Positions 23,401 through 36,500 of a DNA stretch of 64,000 bases are shown here, piece after piece; positions within the stretch are counted from its first letter, which is position 1, and the number at the start of each line of letters is the position of its first letter. Origin of the DNA: Rotaria sordida (Eukaryota > Rotifera > Eurotatoria > Philodinida > Philodinidae); contig CAJNOL010000035.1 in assembly GCA_905250125.1 (NCBI GenBank), positions 58,997 to 122,996 on the forward strand, in the 5' to 3' direction. The translations under genes were made by a program, and so were the position numbers. Under the pieces are notes generated by a model, which searched no databases, was not told the DNA's origin, and saw only the letters and a list, made by a program, of their open reading frames with translations.

Positions 23401-25652
23401 ATTATGTTCACAAGCGGCCATGAAGATCAATGAAAACTCAAAATATGAATTTATTTGAGGGTGAGAGTGAGTAAAAAGAGAACCCTTCTCCTTCATTTGA
23501 CCACATCCTTACTCACTTTCGAAAGTACTATGTTTTGGTATCGATAGTTATTTTACAACGGCATATGATGTCCTCTTTTAGTAGTGTTTGCATGCGAAGC
23601 ATAAATGTCGGTAAGTACATGCGTTTTGTGAGTTTCTACAGAAGGAGGGCTCGATAACTGATAAAAGCGTCCTCCTACAAAAATACGATTTTTTTAATGT
23701 CAAACTGTAATTAAAAATGTCCTGAAGTGATCAATGGCAGAATTAGGCCTGTGACACTTATTTGAGCTGTGTTCTCGATGATTGAAATAGTCAATGACTA
23801 TCGTATGTACACTATATTCGGTCGTTGAGGATAATCAGCTCTTTTTATCACCTAATTCGAAGATAGATCAGACTAGTATTCATATAGGTCCATAGCACTT
23901 TTCAACAGCTTCTAATTGGTCTAAAAACATCACGGAGAAAACACGGTCTGATATGACTTCACATGGATTACATCGATCTGATATATCCGTGTACCAAGTA
24001 TTGTCGACATTTTCCACTGAAATCATGTATCGACGTCACCTAATATGATCACCTGTTCGGCTAGTTTTTTTTATAAACACTCAGCACTATTAGAAATTTC
24101 GAAGAAACTTATCTAGAAACTTGATTTTGCAATTTTTTTCTGCCTGGCACTGGGTAGGTTTCGATCAGAAAAATATGCTTTGGAAAAAAGCAAATATGAT
24201 TTTTCTAAATCAGCATCCAAAACTCACTAGACTTACATGAATTTCAAATATTAGCATGAGCTTCTTTTTCTCGAAAAAATTATCCTTCGACGCTCCTCAG
24301 GATTGGGTCAAAAGATGTATCTCATCAAAACGTCACTTTTATCGTTTAGCCATCTTTCGTTTTGAGTTCGACTATCATTTTACAGCCTGAGAACGTGATT
24401 CCCACTATTGGAAAATTTGTTTTAATGAAATTCATTTTTGAAACAATCGGCAGGGCTGCCGGGGAGGAGGTAAATTTTTCGGGAAAACGAAGTTCACGAT
24501 AACATTTGAAATTCATATAAGTCTACTGATTTTTAGATACTGATTCAGAAAAATCATATTAGCTTTTACCCAAAGCATATTTTTCTCATCGAAATCTACT
24601 AAACACTAGCCAGGAAAAACCACAAAATCATGTCTCGGGAAAAGTTTCTTCGAGATTTCTAATAGTGCGGAGTATTTATAAAAAAATTATCATGACGGTT
24701 GATAATATTAGGTGGCGTCGACACATGATTTCCGTGAAAAATTTCGACAATACTTGGTATACGGACATATCAGGTTGATGTGATCCATGTGAAGTCATGT
24801 CAGACAGTGCTCTTTCCATGATGTTTTTATACCAATCGAAAGCTGTTGAAAAGTGCTATGGGTCTATATAAATACTAATCTGATCTATCTTCGAATTAGT
24901 AGATAAAAAGAGCTGGCTGTCCTCAACAACCGAATATAGCCTACATACGACAGCCATTGACTATTTCAATCATCCGGAACATAGTTCAAATAAGTGTTAC
25001 AGGCCTAATTCTACCACGGACCACTTTGAGACATTTCTGGTGAGAGCGTGGCATAAAAGAAATAAAATGGTCTGTAGAAGACTGATTTCATCAATTATCG
25101 ACCCTACTTCTTCAGATCAATTTGAATTTCGTCTAAAATGTTCTACCTTAATAAATACTTCACTTTAGATGTCTGTGAAAATAGAATGGAAAACTGAAGT
25201 CACACCAACATCACTAGCAATACTCATGTACATAGTCTGCTAGGTTTACGAACATTCAAACTGTCTTTTATGTTACTGAAGAGTAACTTAGTAAATCCTT
25301 TGTCTGAGAAAATATGAGCGTTCATAAAAAGAATCTTACCATCAATAGGCACAGCAGTTTGGTAAATAACATTGTTTAGAGACATACCACTATACGTAAA
25401 ATTTTGTAAATTTGATGTATCTTCGTCACTGAGAGAAATAACTTGCGTTCTTCGAGTCTTAGTTTTCGGACGTTGGCGTTTTCCGCCGTGAAGCCAACAT
25501 TTTCCGTTTCTTTGATACTCTTTTAGGCATCCAGTAGTCGAGCATAGTCGTCGCCATTTATGACCATCAAATCGCCTTCGTACGCCATTTTTGTCTACTT
25601 TGATCTGTCCTTTCTCGGGCAATCTCTTTAAGCAAGACGTACCACTAGGCAT
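20450..25652 (-). CDS. Hypothetical protein with N-terminal Cys/His zinc-knuckle-like motif
   Basis: Exons 25652-25340, 21421-21266, 21207-21014 and 20923-20860 have matching phases and canonical GT/AG sites. A candidate last exon, 20478-20450, would close a 251-aa protein. Residues about 20-60 are basic and contain FDGHKWRRLC, then STTGCLKEYQRNGKCWLHGG: a C-x4-C-x8-C-x2-H arrangement like a small zinc knuckle. It is followed by KRQRPKTKTRR, a likely nuclear or nucleic-acid-binding stretch. The rest is acidic and Ser/Asn-rich (EFFDIIMEVLKDCEHPSQ, VLSEINRLPILTADQIAQTL), suggesting a transcription-factor-like protein (inference). I do not recognise the family. Intron 1 is 3.9 kb and contains a tRNA-like repeat, a tandem repeat and a large foldback. 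The exon 1-2 join rests only on phase and splice sites. Confidence 0.5.
21880..22500 (+). repeat. SINE-like interspersed repeat, copy 1
   Basis: It starts with a tRNA-like head. TGGCTGAGTGG (21888-21898) fits the RNA polymerase III A box of Ser/Leu-type tRNAs, and GTTCGGTTT (21964-21972) is a weak B box about 66 nt later. A unique body follows (GACGAGTCTGGATT near 22210), then a terminal tandem array. A second copy in the same orientation lies at 29630-30030, sharing TTCGGTTTATT, CAATAGTGTCAA, ACATAAAATAA, GACGAGTCTGGATT and the tail repeats. SINE identity is inference; the two-copy interspersed nature is seen directly. Confidence 0.5.
22366..22495 (+). repeat. 38-bp tandem repeat, about 3.4 copies
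   Basis: The unit is a run of three related sub-units, GGACGTACAAAA, GGATGTACAAAA and GGGCGTATAGATTT (38 bp), repeated nearly exactly. It forms the 3' tail of the SINE-like repeat. A decayed version is found at 29935-30020. Confidence 0.85.
23714..25040. repeat. Large foldback element, arms about 600 bp, in intron 1 of the zinc-knuckle-like gene
   Basis: The left arm (about 23714-24330) pairs with the right arm (about 24450-25040), centred near 24385. Shared blocks include AGAATTAGGCCTGT, ACACTTATTTGA, AAAAAGAGCT, GATAGATC, TTTCTAATAGTGC and AAGCATATTTTTCT. Identity is roughly 85% by eye. No coding frame of note. It ends about 300 bp from exon 1 of the host gene. Confidence 0.8.
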
Positions 25653-28600
25653 GTCAATCTAGAACGTGAAATATTGGACATATCTCATGTTTTCTTGAAA
25701 TTTTTTCTATCACGAACATGAAGAATGCATTTAATTTAAAAAGTCATTGACGTCGAAACGATTGTGACTAAAATGGAATTATATCAGCTCCTTAGGAGTT
25801 CCCAGGAACAGGTAGAACTAATAATTAACTTATTGTCTAAGAGAGGTGAGATCGGTTCGGTCTAAGCTTTTTAAAAAGCTAGATTGGTTCCAAAAAATTC
25901 ACGAATCAAGCCTACCTAAAACTGTTAATCTAATACATTCGTGAGCTTATGACTAGTGCTAACTCGATTCAGTTCTGTTTGAGTATGTGAGTGTTAGTGT
26001 GAAGTGGATATATATATCTGGAGTCTATTTCCACCCGGGTTAGTGAATAGAAGACTCACACCCACTCTTCTCCTAGATAAATGCCTGAAAAAATACACAA
26101 CAGCTCTTGAATTGTTTTCTCTGCTCAGATTGTTTGTTTGACACAGTTTTCTTGCTGAGTAAAATCTGGCTTTAGGAAGCAACTTACGTCTCAAATAGGT
26201 TAACAATAATTCATATAAAAGCTGAAAAAGCTAAACGGACCGATGCTCCCCACTAACTTGCACCGAGAAATTCTTATATAATGAAAAAACGATTTCGAAT
26301 GAAACTCTCACCGAACGTATGATTCAACTTGTACTATCTCTAGCTGTGACTAGAATCTTGATAAGCATTTCCTAGCGCAAAATAGTCACAAACATAGAGT
26401 ATTGACTATAGACTAATTTTTAGTCTTTTGATTTCGAATCGCCAGAATGAGTGTACTTAACCCATGATATATCTTATCTTCTAGAGTTTAAAATTCTTCT
26501 ATTGAATAGTATAAAATAGTTGGATCTTTGGTTCACGATTGATGGAAGTCCATAGTTCATACTAAAAAGCACCATTTTCTATTATGTCACATGGTCATCC
26601 ACAAGGCAATCTTCATAGTTTTTTTCTTGTCTAGGTATATTGCCGATTTTATTACCGGAAGACATTCTATAGATACGTTTTTCTTTTAAAAGAAAAAACA
26701 GCCAAACCGAAATTCCAACTTATGCCAGCTCCATGTGATGTCAGACAATTTTCTCGTGAAGTTACTCTTAAGTGATACCTACGGATTGATTATCAGTGAT
26801 AACTCATTGATGACTATTAAGAACTCATTAATCATTGCAGATGGCCGTTGATGAGTCAATAATGGGCACTGTTGAGTAATGAATTGTTGCGCAACTCATG
26901 ACTAGAGTCGAAACGATGGCAATTCGAAAGTACTGGTCAACCGATACTCTAGTTATTTGTGATCATTCAGTAGTTCTTTCAAATTGAAACCCTTACGATT
27001 TTATCACAATTTGAAAAAATTTCCTTCACGTAACATGAGTGAGACGTGTGACGCACGACACTACGCTGTGCAGAAGCGAAAAAAAAGTCTTGCAAGATGA
27101 AATGCATCGGGAATAGGAATGAAGAAATCAGCTTACGTACTAAACAAGTATTTGTTTCTCAGCCGGATATTCGTAAATTGTGGTCTTAGTTCAGAGCAAC
27201 TTTCTTAACAAGCGAATGGTAAGCTACTCCATTCCAGCATGCACTTTTATACGTGCCTACATCATTAAAAACAAAATGTAAAAAATTATGAGTCATTATG
27301 ACGTCGTTTTCTTTTTCAGTCTCTCTTCCAGACGCTTCAGAAGATGGCATACATTGGTTTCTTTGTTTACTCATTCGATTCTCCGAAAAGACTTAAAGAG
27401 AAGAGAGAATATGTTTGCTTTCATATTTTCATTTCGTCTTTTTCGTTACTGCACACTTGAGATAGTTTGTGGGCACTTTCTTTTGGCTGCACTATGCAAT
27501 ACATGAAACAAATTCTCAAAGTTGTTTATTGTGGCACGTGAGTTAAAGATATACGCGCAAACATCTGGTCATAAGTTCGAAGTAAACAACTTTGAAAACT
27601 TGGTTCGTGAGCTATGAAGATTTGATACAGGATGAAGAGGACAAAGATTCACTACAACTCGTATTGCGACAATATATTTCTCACTATCAAACGAATAATT
27701 TTGACAAATATCTCGTTTGATAGAGCATCAAAATCTGCATCTGCTCATGCATCATGAAGTCGGTTCGAAGTTGGATGAACATCGAAAACCTGAGTTTATC
27801 ACCTTTAGGAATCAGAAAAAAAAACACCATGACGAATTTCAGGCTTATACTCTTTTGATGCACAGCTAACAGTTATATGAGGGTCCAGCAATGTTTGTGA
27901 TTGAAGAACATCTGACGGATTACGATATTCTCTATGGTGATAAGATGCCACAAAAATAAAAGATTTTTGCCATATGAATTCACTCACGCACTGTGATGCC
28001 ACTGGATTTACTGTTACTCATGTTTCTCTAGATAAAAAGCCATGGTGAGAGGTGGGCGAAAGATGAGCTTGCAGGTGAAAATAAGAACTACATACGCTCA
28101 CGGGATTATCTATCTACTCTCACCACATATTCGCCATCCTCGCACTCTCATTCTGAAGTCTTTTCATCAGTGGGTATTATCCAACGAATTGAGACAGGCA
28201 ATCAGCAATACTTCAAACCATTATTGAAGGAGAATGACGTTCTTTTCATTCGTCTTTCTTACCAATGATTTAACCAGCAAAAAAGATCCGCTCAGTTTTC
28301 ATAGAAAAAAAATTTCATTCTTCACAAACGAGTGAATGAAAGAGGCGGTAAGAAATATTTTCTTTCCAAATGACGTTTGAATCATTTTCTGTTTCGTGTC
28401 GACGACAACTTCTGAGTTAAAAATAGCTGATGCGAATAGTAGAAGAATATTATATTACGTCATCAATTTTCATTCGATCTTTCCAAATAAATACCAAGTG
28501 ATTCAGGTTTCAACAGGCAGAAAAATCCCTATGTGGAAGAATGCAGAAAGCATACAATAGTTTCAAAGCCTTTTTAAAAGCCTGAATAAAACCAAATGAT

Positions 28601-28825
28601 CACAGTTCTCCTGGGAAAATTTTCTGAATGGCATCATCTCGTATGAGAATAGGAAAATGAAGAATAAGAGTTGGACAGGCTCTAGGATAGCATGGATGAG
28701 GGTAATGTCTGCTCTTCATTCATAATTCACTCCCATATCCACATCTACATCCACCCACACTACACTCAAAAAAGTGGACTAGGAAACCAATGGAATTCAA
28801 TAATATGAAAAATTCCTTGACATTA
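25653..28825. other. Gene-poor stretch
   Basis: No convincing gene. Minus-strand frames of 60-70 codons near 27.2 and 27.8 kb have no recognisable domain. A small inverted repeat at 27509-27602 pairs TCAAAGTTGTTTA with TAAACAACTTTGA across about 60 bp. Confidence 0.4.
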
Positions 28826-29275
28826 TGGATGTCGCATTAGAATTAGCATTTATTATTACTAATACAAATGATTTAACCATTAGTGCTGCATTTAGCCATA
28901 CCACTTTGGTATTATTTGCATTAAAATTAATTAATGCCAAGTTGTTAGCATTACATTAACATCATTTCAAATTCTATTACATAGATGACGAACGACTAGA
29001 TATTGGTTATTCTAAGCTCAGAAATTCCCAAATTCGAACAATTTTGTTCTTTTTTGGGAATGGCATTTACGAGTGTAAAAACCTTTCTTCTGTTATCGAA
29101 AACTTTCGAAGATGAACGTTCAGAGGTATAATCGCTGGTAGCAATTGTATTATAATTAAAAATTATATTAGTATAATGCTAACAGCTTGGCATTGACCAA
29201 TTCTAATACGAATAATACCAAAGATTTGAGGTTAATTTTAATACTAATGCTATGGTGATCTGGCACTCCAACTAA
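28826..29275. repeat. AATGCTA-rich foldback, family shared with 58508-58967
   Basis: The left half begins GGATGTCGCATTAGAATTAGC and the right half, read in reverse, begins GGAGTGCCAGATCACC and continues with GCATTAGTATTA. The halves pair in order through TTTGGTATTATT, AATTAATGCCAA and TGTTAGCATTA. Its ends and AATGCTAA-type content match the element at 58508-58967, so both belong to one family. Confidence 0.65.
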
Positions 29276-29629
29276 TGAACAATATGATTGCTGGCCATTA
29301 TCAACAAATAAATTGATTTCTTCTCCATACTAACTAATTGCATGTTGTATATAACGTCATTTCAATTATACATAAAAACAACTTTTATTTTTTATTAATA
29401 AAGAATATAAGAATATATATTTATTATAAAATAGGCGTTTCATAAATTATAAAAAACAAACAAAACAAAAATCGATGCATGTTATACTAACTCATATATT
29501 AAACTATTCAGAGGCCTTTTGATTGATTCTCATTATATGACATGATGTCGAAGCAAAATGTAGTAATTATGAAAAGCATCCATTATGAAATGTGTAACAT
29601 AGTAAACTGACTCAGTTGAAAGAATATGT

Positions 29630-30030
29630 CTTGCAAAATTCATTCGGTTTATTGTTTCAGTCGAGAACGATAGAAAAATGTCCAAAATCTCCTGTTCTGT
29701 TTAGATTCATGTTCTTTCTATATTTCCTTTCCAATAGTGTCAACACATAAAATAAAAATAGACTATACTGTGTACACGAAGACGAGTCTGGATTGCGACT
29801 CTTCAGGAGATGCTACTCACGCCCATGCCGTGTTACAAATATAAAAGGTTAGTTACGTGGGTAGATTCTTTTTAATTTTTGAATAATTAAATTCAATTTT
29901 TAAGTTTGACATATATAAGAGATTCGAGCGTATTGAATGAACATATAGAAAAGGACGTACAAAAAAAGGATGTATACAAAGATGTACAGTATGGATGTAT
30001 AAAAAAAAGGCGTAAAGCAATTGCTTGAGA
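29630..30030 (+). repeat. SINE-like interspersed repeat, copy 2 (head missing)
   Basis: It aligns to 21960-22470 from the weak B-box region onward: TTCGGTTTATTGTTTCAG, CCAATAGTGTCAACACATAAAATA, GACGAGTCTGGATT, and a decayed tail of GGACGTAC and GGATGTAT repeats. The A-box part of copy 1 is not found. It is more diverged and more A+T-rich, hence probably older or 5'-truncated. Confidence 0.55.
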
Positions 30031-30549
30031 TTAAAATAGTTTGATAAAGATAAAATTTCGTTTGCTATAAAGAGTTTGATAATTATTTTTAAAAGATGCA
30101 CGAAAAGCTGACGATGACCGACTTATTCACAACTAGAAAAGGTCGAAACATCCTTGTTTAATAACTAAACATATATTTTCACTGCATAGACAATTTTCTA
30201 ATATAATTTGATGAATCTTGAAAACTTTTAGTCTTGATTAAGAAGCTAATAAATTTTTGATAATTAATATAAATCCGAGCTTTGCTCGATAGTTCGAGGT
30301 TTTTTTTTCCCACTTCTTTTCAATATTGTACGATTTGTGAATACGACAAAAACAACGAGTTGCTTGACTATATGTTGGAAATATAAATGAATTTTTTAGT
30401 TTCGCTCTGTTTTTTATTGTTCTATTTTACATCATGAAAACATGACAACCGCCGCGGTAAATAAATTATAAATTTATTTTCCTATTACTTTTCATTACTT
30501 TTTCACTATTTCGATTCTATTTCATTCACATAAATGAAATATTAATTCG

Positions 30550-33500
30550 ATGGCGTCGTCTTTTGTCTTCTCGTCTACGTCCTCGGTTAAATCCTCTTCA
30601 CTGCGATCAACTCGTGAATTTCTTGTTCGTACAAAAACATCTTCCGCCGATATAAATAAATATGAGAAAGTGATTACATTGCGTATATTTGATGATATGA
30701 ATCATGCAAGTGAAGAAATTATTTTGAAAAAATCAGAATCACAAAATCAATCACTCGAAAACAAGAATATCAACGTATTCCATGTTAGAACTCAACAAAA
30801 ATTAGGCGAAACAATACGAAAACTTAAATTACATACGACAAGCATAGTCAACTCACAATCTACAAATGATAAGAACAAACGAATTTTTTTGAAATGGATT
30901 GAATTGACTGATTTGAATACAAAATGTAACTTTTGCTTTCCAGTCGAGGATTATTTACCATCAAGTTCTGGTGATGCATTAGAATTGACTGAAGTTCATC
31001 AAGATAGTATCTGTGAAGAGAACAATCAACAAGAAGTCAATAAGAAATATTCTGATGTAGAAAAAGGTATGGTGGAAAAAGAAAAAAAAAGAAAAATATC
31101 GAAAAGAAAAACATTGAAAAGAGATATAGGAAAGAAGAATATCGAAAGAAAGTCATCGAATAGAAAAATATAGAACGAAAAAATTCCCAAAGAAGCATAT
31201 TGAACAGAACAATATCGAAAAAGGAGTGTGTTGAATCAAAAAGATGTAATTTTTATATTAATTGAAAATGAATAGCGTCAGAAATAAAACTAGTAAATAA
31301 AGAAATAAATTAGGGTAATGCACGGTACTCATCTTCAATGGATTATGTAATAATTAACCAATGAAGATTTTTTTTTTTTTTTGAAAGCCAATATTTGTGG
31401 CAAAAAGCCTAATGAAATTGCATCTACAATGCAGTAAACATAGATACAACAACTCTCGTTGTGTGAATGGATAATAAATTATGTTATTTTGTTAGTTTCT
31501 AGCATTTCAAAAATTGGGGAGCCGAGAGTAATAGGTATATGAAATTGTCTTGGATTATTCAATAAATAAGTGTGAATAAGGAATTCTTCAATCAAAAAAC
31601 AAGAATATGCAATTACCTATCTCGGCTCATGACAGCTGAAATGCGATGGTTAATTATCTCAAATATAAGCTTAACGAATCCATGTCAGATACTTAGATAT
31701 CGGGAGAATTTTTTTAACATTCTTTTACTGGTCTTACAACGTTCGATTTTTCATTTCCTTAGATTCAATTTGATAGTCGCTAGGATTTCATTTATGTACC
31801 TATTTGAATTTGACACACATCTCCCATTTTCATATCAATGGCAATCTATTGTACTTAATGGTTTTGTCTAGTTTAAATATGGACTCTGTTCGTCATTAAA
31901 AAGGGTTTTTCTTTTTGTTAAAGAAAATTGATCGAATTAGAGAAAGTAGCCATTTTATTTGCAATAAGCAAAAACAATTGACTCTTCTTGAAGTACTACC
32001 GTATTCGTCAATAAAATGTTTCAAAACGGATTTATTTCAACAGTTGGTGTATGTTCAAAATTTCAAAAGTAGAAATACAAAAGAGAGCGATCCTACTAAA
32101 AAAAATTAATGTTTTTATTTATCGCATTCAAACGGTCGCTTGGTATTAATGTCTTCTTTTCTAATTCTTCGCCTTCGACTTTTTTTTTGACATTGTTCCT
32201 TTCGTTATTTTTCTTTCTATATTTTTGTTTTTGTTCTTTTCCCATTCGATATTTTTCTTTTCGACATTTCGTTTTATTTTTCTTCGATATTTTTACTTTC
32301 TGTCGTTTTCCATCCATTCTAGAAAAAAATCGAACAGAAAAAAAAATCACTAATATTCAATCAAATGATCACTTACAGTCTATTCGTAATACAACAAACT
32401 CATCTGAATTATATACTAATAAAGAAAATAAAGCTGACAAGACATTTAATGCACAATTCATTATTACAGAAGATAAATCAAAATATGCCAAATTATACGA
32501 TATTCGAACAAAAACTGCACATCAAGGATTTTTAGGCATTAAATCATTAATGAAAGCTAATGTCTATGTAAAATTATATGATATTCGTCATCAATCATCT
32601 GAATCGATTCCTCTAACAATATCTAGATTACATGAACGACCATTTCGATCAAATCAAACAGATCAATTTCAAGTTGGTACAATTATTAAACTTGGTCCAT
32701 TAAAAAAAGTTGAAATTTGGCATGATGGAAAGAAAGGAACACGATTACATTGTGATACGCTAGAAATAACTGATCAAAGTAATGGACAAATATATTGTTT
32801 TCAAATCAAAGGTGAGTTTATCATTGATTATTCTAATATAACTATTGAGCGATGTACTTAGAATATCTTGATAATGATACAAAACTTATTTTAACCGATT
32901 ACGATAATCGACGATGCCTTGATATTCATTCGGAATATCAAAAGTTGTCAACAAAAGATGCTATTACGTATCAGAACAAAGATGATGACCTATCAATATT
33001 ATCGAATACTGTACAAATAAAAAGTCAATTATTACCAGCAACACAGCAAAAGACATCATTAACAAATTTGAGTAGTGCTATAACAAGTGTTGTGAGTTCA
33101 AATACTCATATGATTCAAACTTTATTTAAAGTACGAACAAGAGGTTAGTCAACAAAACTTTATTTCCCACCAAAAAATACTGTACAGCATTTGTCATGAA
33201 TCTTATAGTTGGTCACAAAACTCTTCTTTCTTTGGGTTTGGGTGGAATAGATTTTCAAGTTTATATACGTATACATGAAGGTGAAAAAGTTACAGAAGAT
33301 ATATTATTAAATAATTCTTTGACACACAATAATCCATTTGAATCTGGCCATATAGATGTATTTGAAATAGGTGTACCACAATATATTATATCACCAGATC
33401 GAATTGAAATATTTCATAAGGGAAAAAAACATGATGGTCTTTATTTGAAATGGATTGAAGTTATGAATATGAATACATTAGAACGAAAATGGTTAGAGAA

Positions 33501-36500
33501 TCTATTTTTCTATCATATCTTATAAATCATTTGATTATTTTGTTGTAGTTTTCCTGTCAATCGATGGCTCGAGTTAAATGAAGCTGGTAAAAAAACACAT
33601 ATTATGTTAAGAGATTTTATTGTAGATGAATCATGTGAAGAAAATGAATATCGTGAACATCATTCACATGATCAATATAAAACTGAATATGTTATTAGAA
33701 CTAAAACAAGTTTAAATCAACCAATAAATAATAGTGATACTCATGCAAATATTTATTTGAAAATATATAATGATAAAAAGAAATATACAGAAGATATGTT
33801 ATTAAGTCATTCAAAACATCACACAAATCCATTTCGAGCAGGAAAAATTGATAAATTTGAAATTGGATCAATTCATTTGATGGATGATACTATTGATAGA
33901 ATTGAATTATGGCATGATAATACATCCAATTTTGATTGGTTCTGTGAATGGTAAATATTGAAAATGTTTTTAGAACATATTTATTAAAAAATTATTCATT
34001 AACATAGGATTGAAATAAAAAATAAAAAAACCGATAATATAAAATGTTTTGGTGTTAATCGAATTTTATCACGAAAATCATCTGATGGTACAACTAAAAT
34101 TGTACTTACTATTCATTCACATTATCCATGTGATAAAATTGAACGTGAATTACATAATTTAGCTAACACTGTAGGTATTCAAGATCGATATTCTCATATC
34201 GATAAAATACAATATATTCCTCAACGATATTATCATTCACCGAATAAACATGATTTTACTAAAAAATATATAATAACAATAAAAACAGGAAATAAAACAA
34301 TATCAGGAACTGATATCAATGTATTTATTCGTTTGTATGATGATCAAAATCGTCAATCAGAAGATATGTTACTTGAACAAACAGTAACAAATAAAATTCC
34401 ATTTCAAAAACATGCTGTAGATGAATTTCACACTGGTACATTAAATAATTTATCAAATTTACAAAAAGTTCATTTATGGTATACGGGTGAGAAAAATGAA
34501 GGATGGAATGTTGAATGGTTACAAATCGAAGATATTGATATGAATCATCTTTATTGTTTTCCTGTGGTAGGATTAAGTAGTTATATTGATTTGTTTCCGA
34601 ATTCATTGATTTTTTGAAGAATAAATGGTTTGATTCAAATTCAAATGATAGAACAACTCATATCGTACTCACAGAATTCACTGTGAATGAACCTTGTTCA
34701 AGATTATCTAGTCAAAAGGGTCAGAAAAATAATCAAATATTACAATTCAAACGATCATATCATGTTGAAACTAAGACTGGAACAAAAGGATTTCTCCGAT
34801 TATCTCCTACAGGTAGATATACATCAAATTATCAGTATCATTCCTATTTTATTTATTTACTCGTTATATGAAAGGTACAAATGCAAAAGTATATATGAGA
34901 ATTCATGACAAAAATGGACAAGTATCTGAACCCATTGAACTTCATCAATCTATTAATCATAAGAATAAATTTGAACGAGGACAAACAGATGAATTCGATG
35001 TTGGTATGTTAATAAAAAATATTATATTTAAATACTAGATTACATATTTTCATTGAATATTAGGCTCCACTCAATCACTCGATGGTGTTGATAAACTCGA
35101 ATTATGGCATGATGATACTGGTATTGGACATGGATGGTTTGCTGACTATGTAGCTATCATCGATAATAAAACTGGTGAAGAAGCATGTTTTTTTATTGGA
35201 GAATATTTAAACAAGCAGAATGGTGGAATCGAAGAAAAACATCTCATATTAGATAAACAAACACTAGATAATCGACCATGTCGTGATCATAAGTTTGATG
35301 TAAATGAATCAACAATTCAAGAAACTGTAGCAACAGGAAATCCACCAACACCATTTACACAAACATACCGTATTGAAATAAAAACAGGTATAACAAAACA
35401 TATGATACAAATCTTTAAAATGGTGGAGCTAACGCGGCTCAATTTTTCCGGATTTATTAGATTTAGCTAGACTAATCTATTGATAATATACAATAGATTT
35501 GAACTGTATCAAGAGAAAAACATAATTCTGATATGTCAGTCTACATTTTTATCTGGTTGTCTGCTCTATGTGTTGTTCTCGCTCTAACTCAAGTACCTAC
35601 TCCCAACGTAATGCTCCTCATTTCATGATAGGATGTATAGCGAGATTTATAGAAAAATCTAAAAAAACTACATATTAAAATCATTCTAATCTTGTTTTCA
35701 TTAACTATTTTAACTCTCTATTGATAAAGAGATCTATCAATGATAATCTATAAACAAATTTTAATCATACACATAGGTCATACTGGTCTTTTTGGTTTGG
35801 GTGGAGCAAATACAAATGTAAATGTATTCATTCGTATTCATGATAATAATGATAATATGTCTGAATCACTTCAACTTAAACATTCGTTAAAACATAAAAA
35901 TAAATTTGAAAGAAATCAAACTGGTAAAAAAATATTGATCAATATATTTGATTTTTCAATAATTAAATCTTTTTGTCATAATAGACCAATTCGATGTAGG
36001 CACTCGTAAAAGTCTTGATGGTGTTAAAAAGGTCGAATTATGGCATGAAAGTGATAAAAACGAAGGATGGCAAGTGGATTTTATTCAAGTAATAGATAAC
36101 AAAACAGGAAATTCCTACTGTTTTTTTATCAATGCCATGCTCAATAAAAATTCTGGCTTAAAAAAAACTCATGTTTTACTTCAATATCCATCAATAAATG
36201 TTTCATGCTTGGATGAACTACAGGCAATGAAACAAATGCATAATACCACAACAATAAACATGATTAATTCTCAGAAGAATGATAAAATTGAAAGAAATTT
36301 TACGATTAGAACTAAAACAGGTAATTAAATTATGTTGAGAAAATCAGCTCTAATATTATTTCATTTCTAAAATTTTCTATTCTTAACTAATAAATTTTGG
36401 ATAGGTAATCAAATAGAAGCTGGTTCGACAACACCTATTCATATTCAATTGTTCGATGATCAAGATAAAAAATCTGAAGATATACGTCTTAAACATAAAG

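Noticed and set aside
26780-26910. GATAACTCATTGATGA-type imperfect repeats as a regulatory array
   Set aside because: Short, irregular and without a clear unit; likely chance in biased sequence.
27186-28002. Two minus-strand frames of 62-65 codons considered as upstream exons
   Set aside because: No domain, and no phase-consistent splice chain linking them to a neighbour was found.
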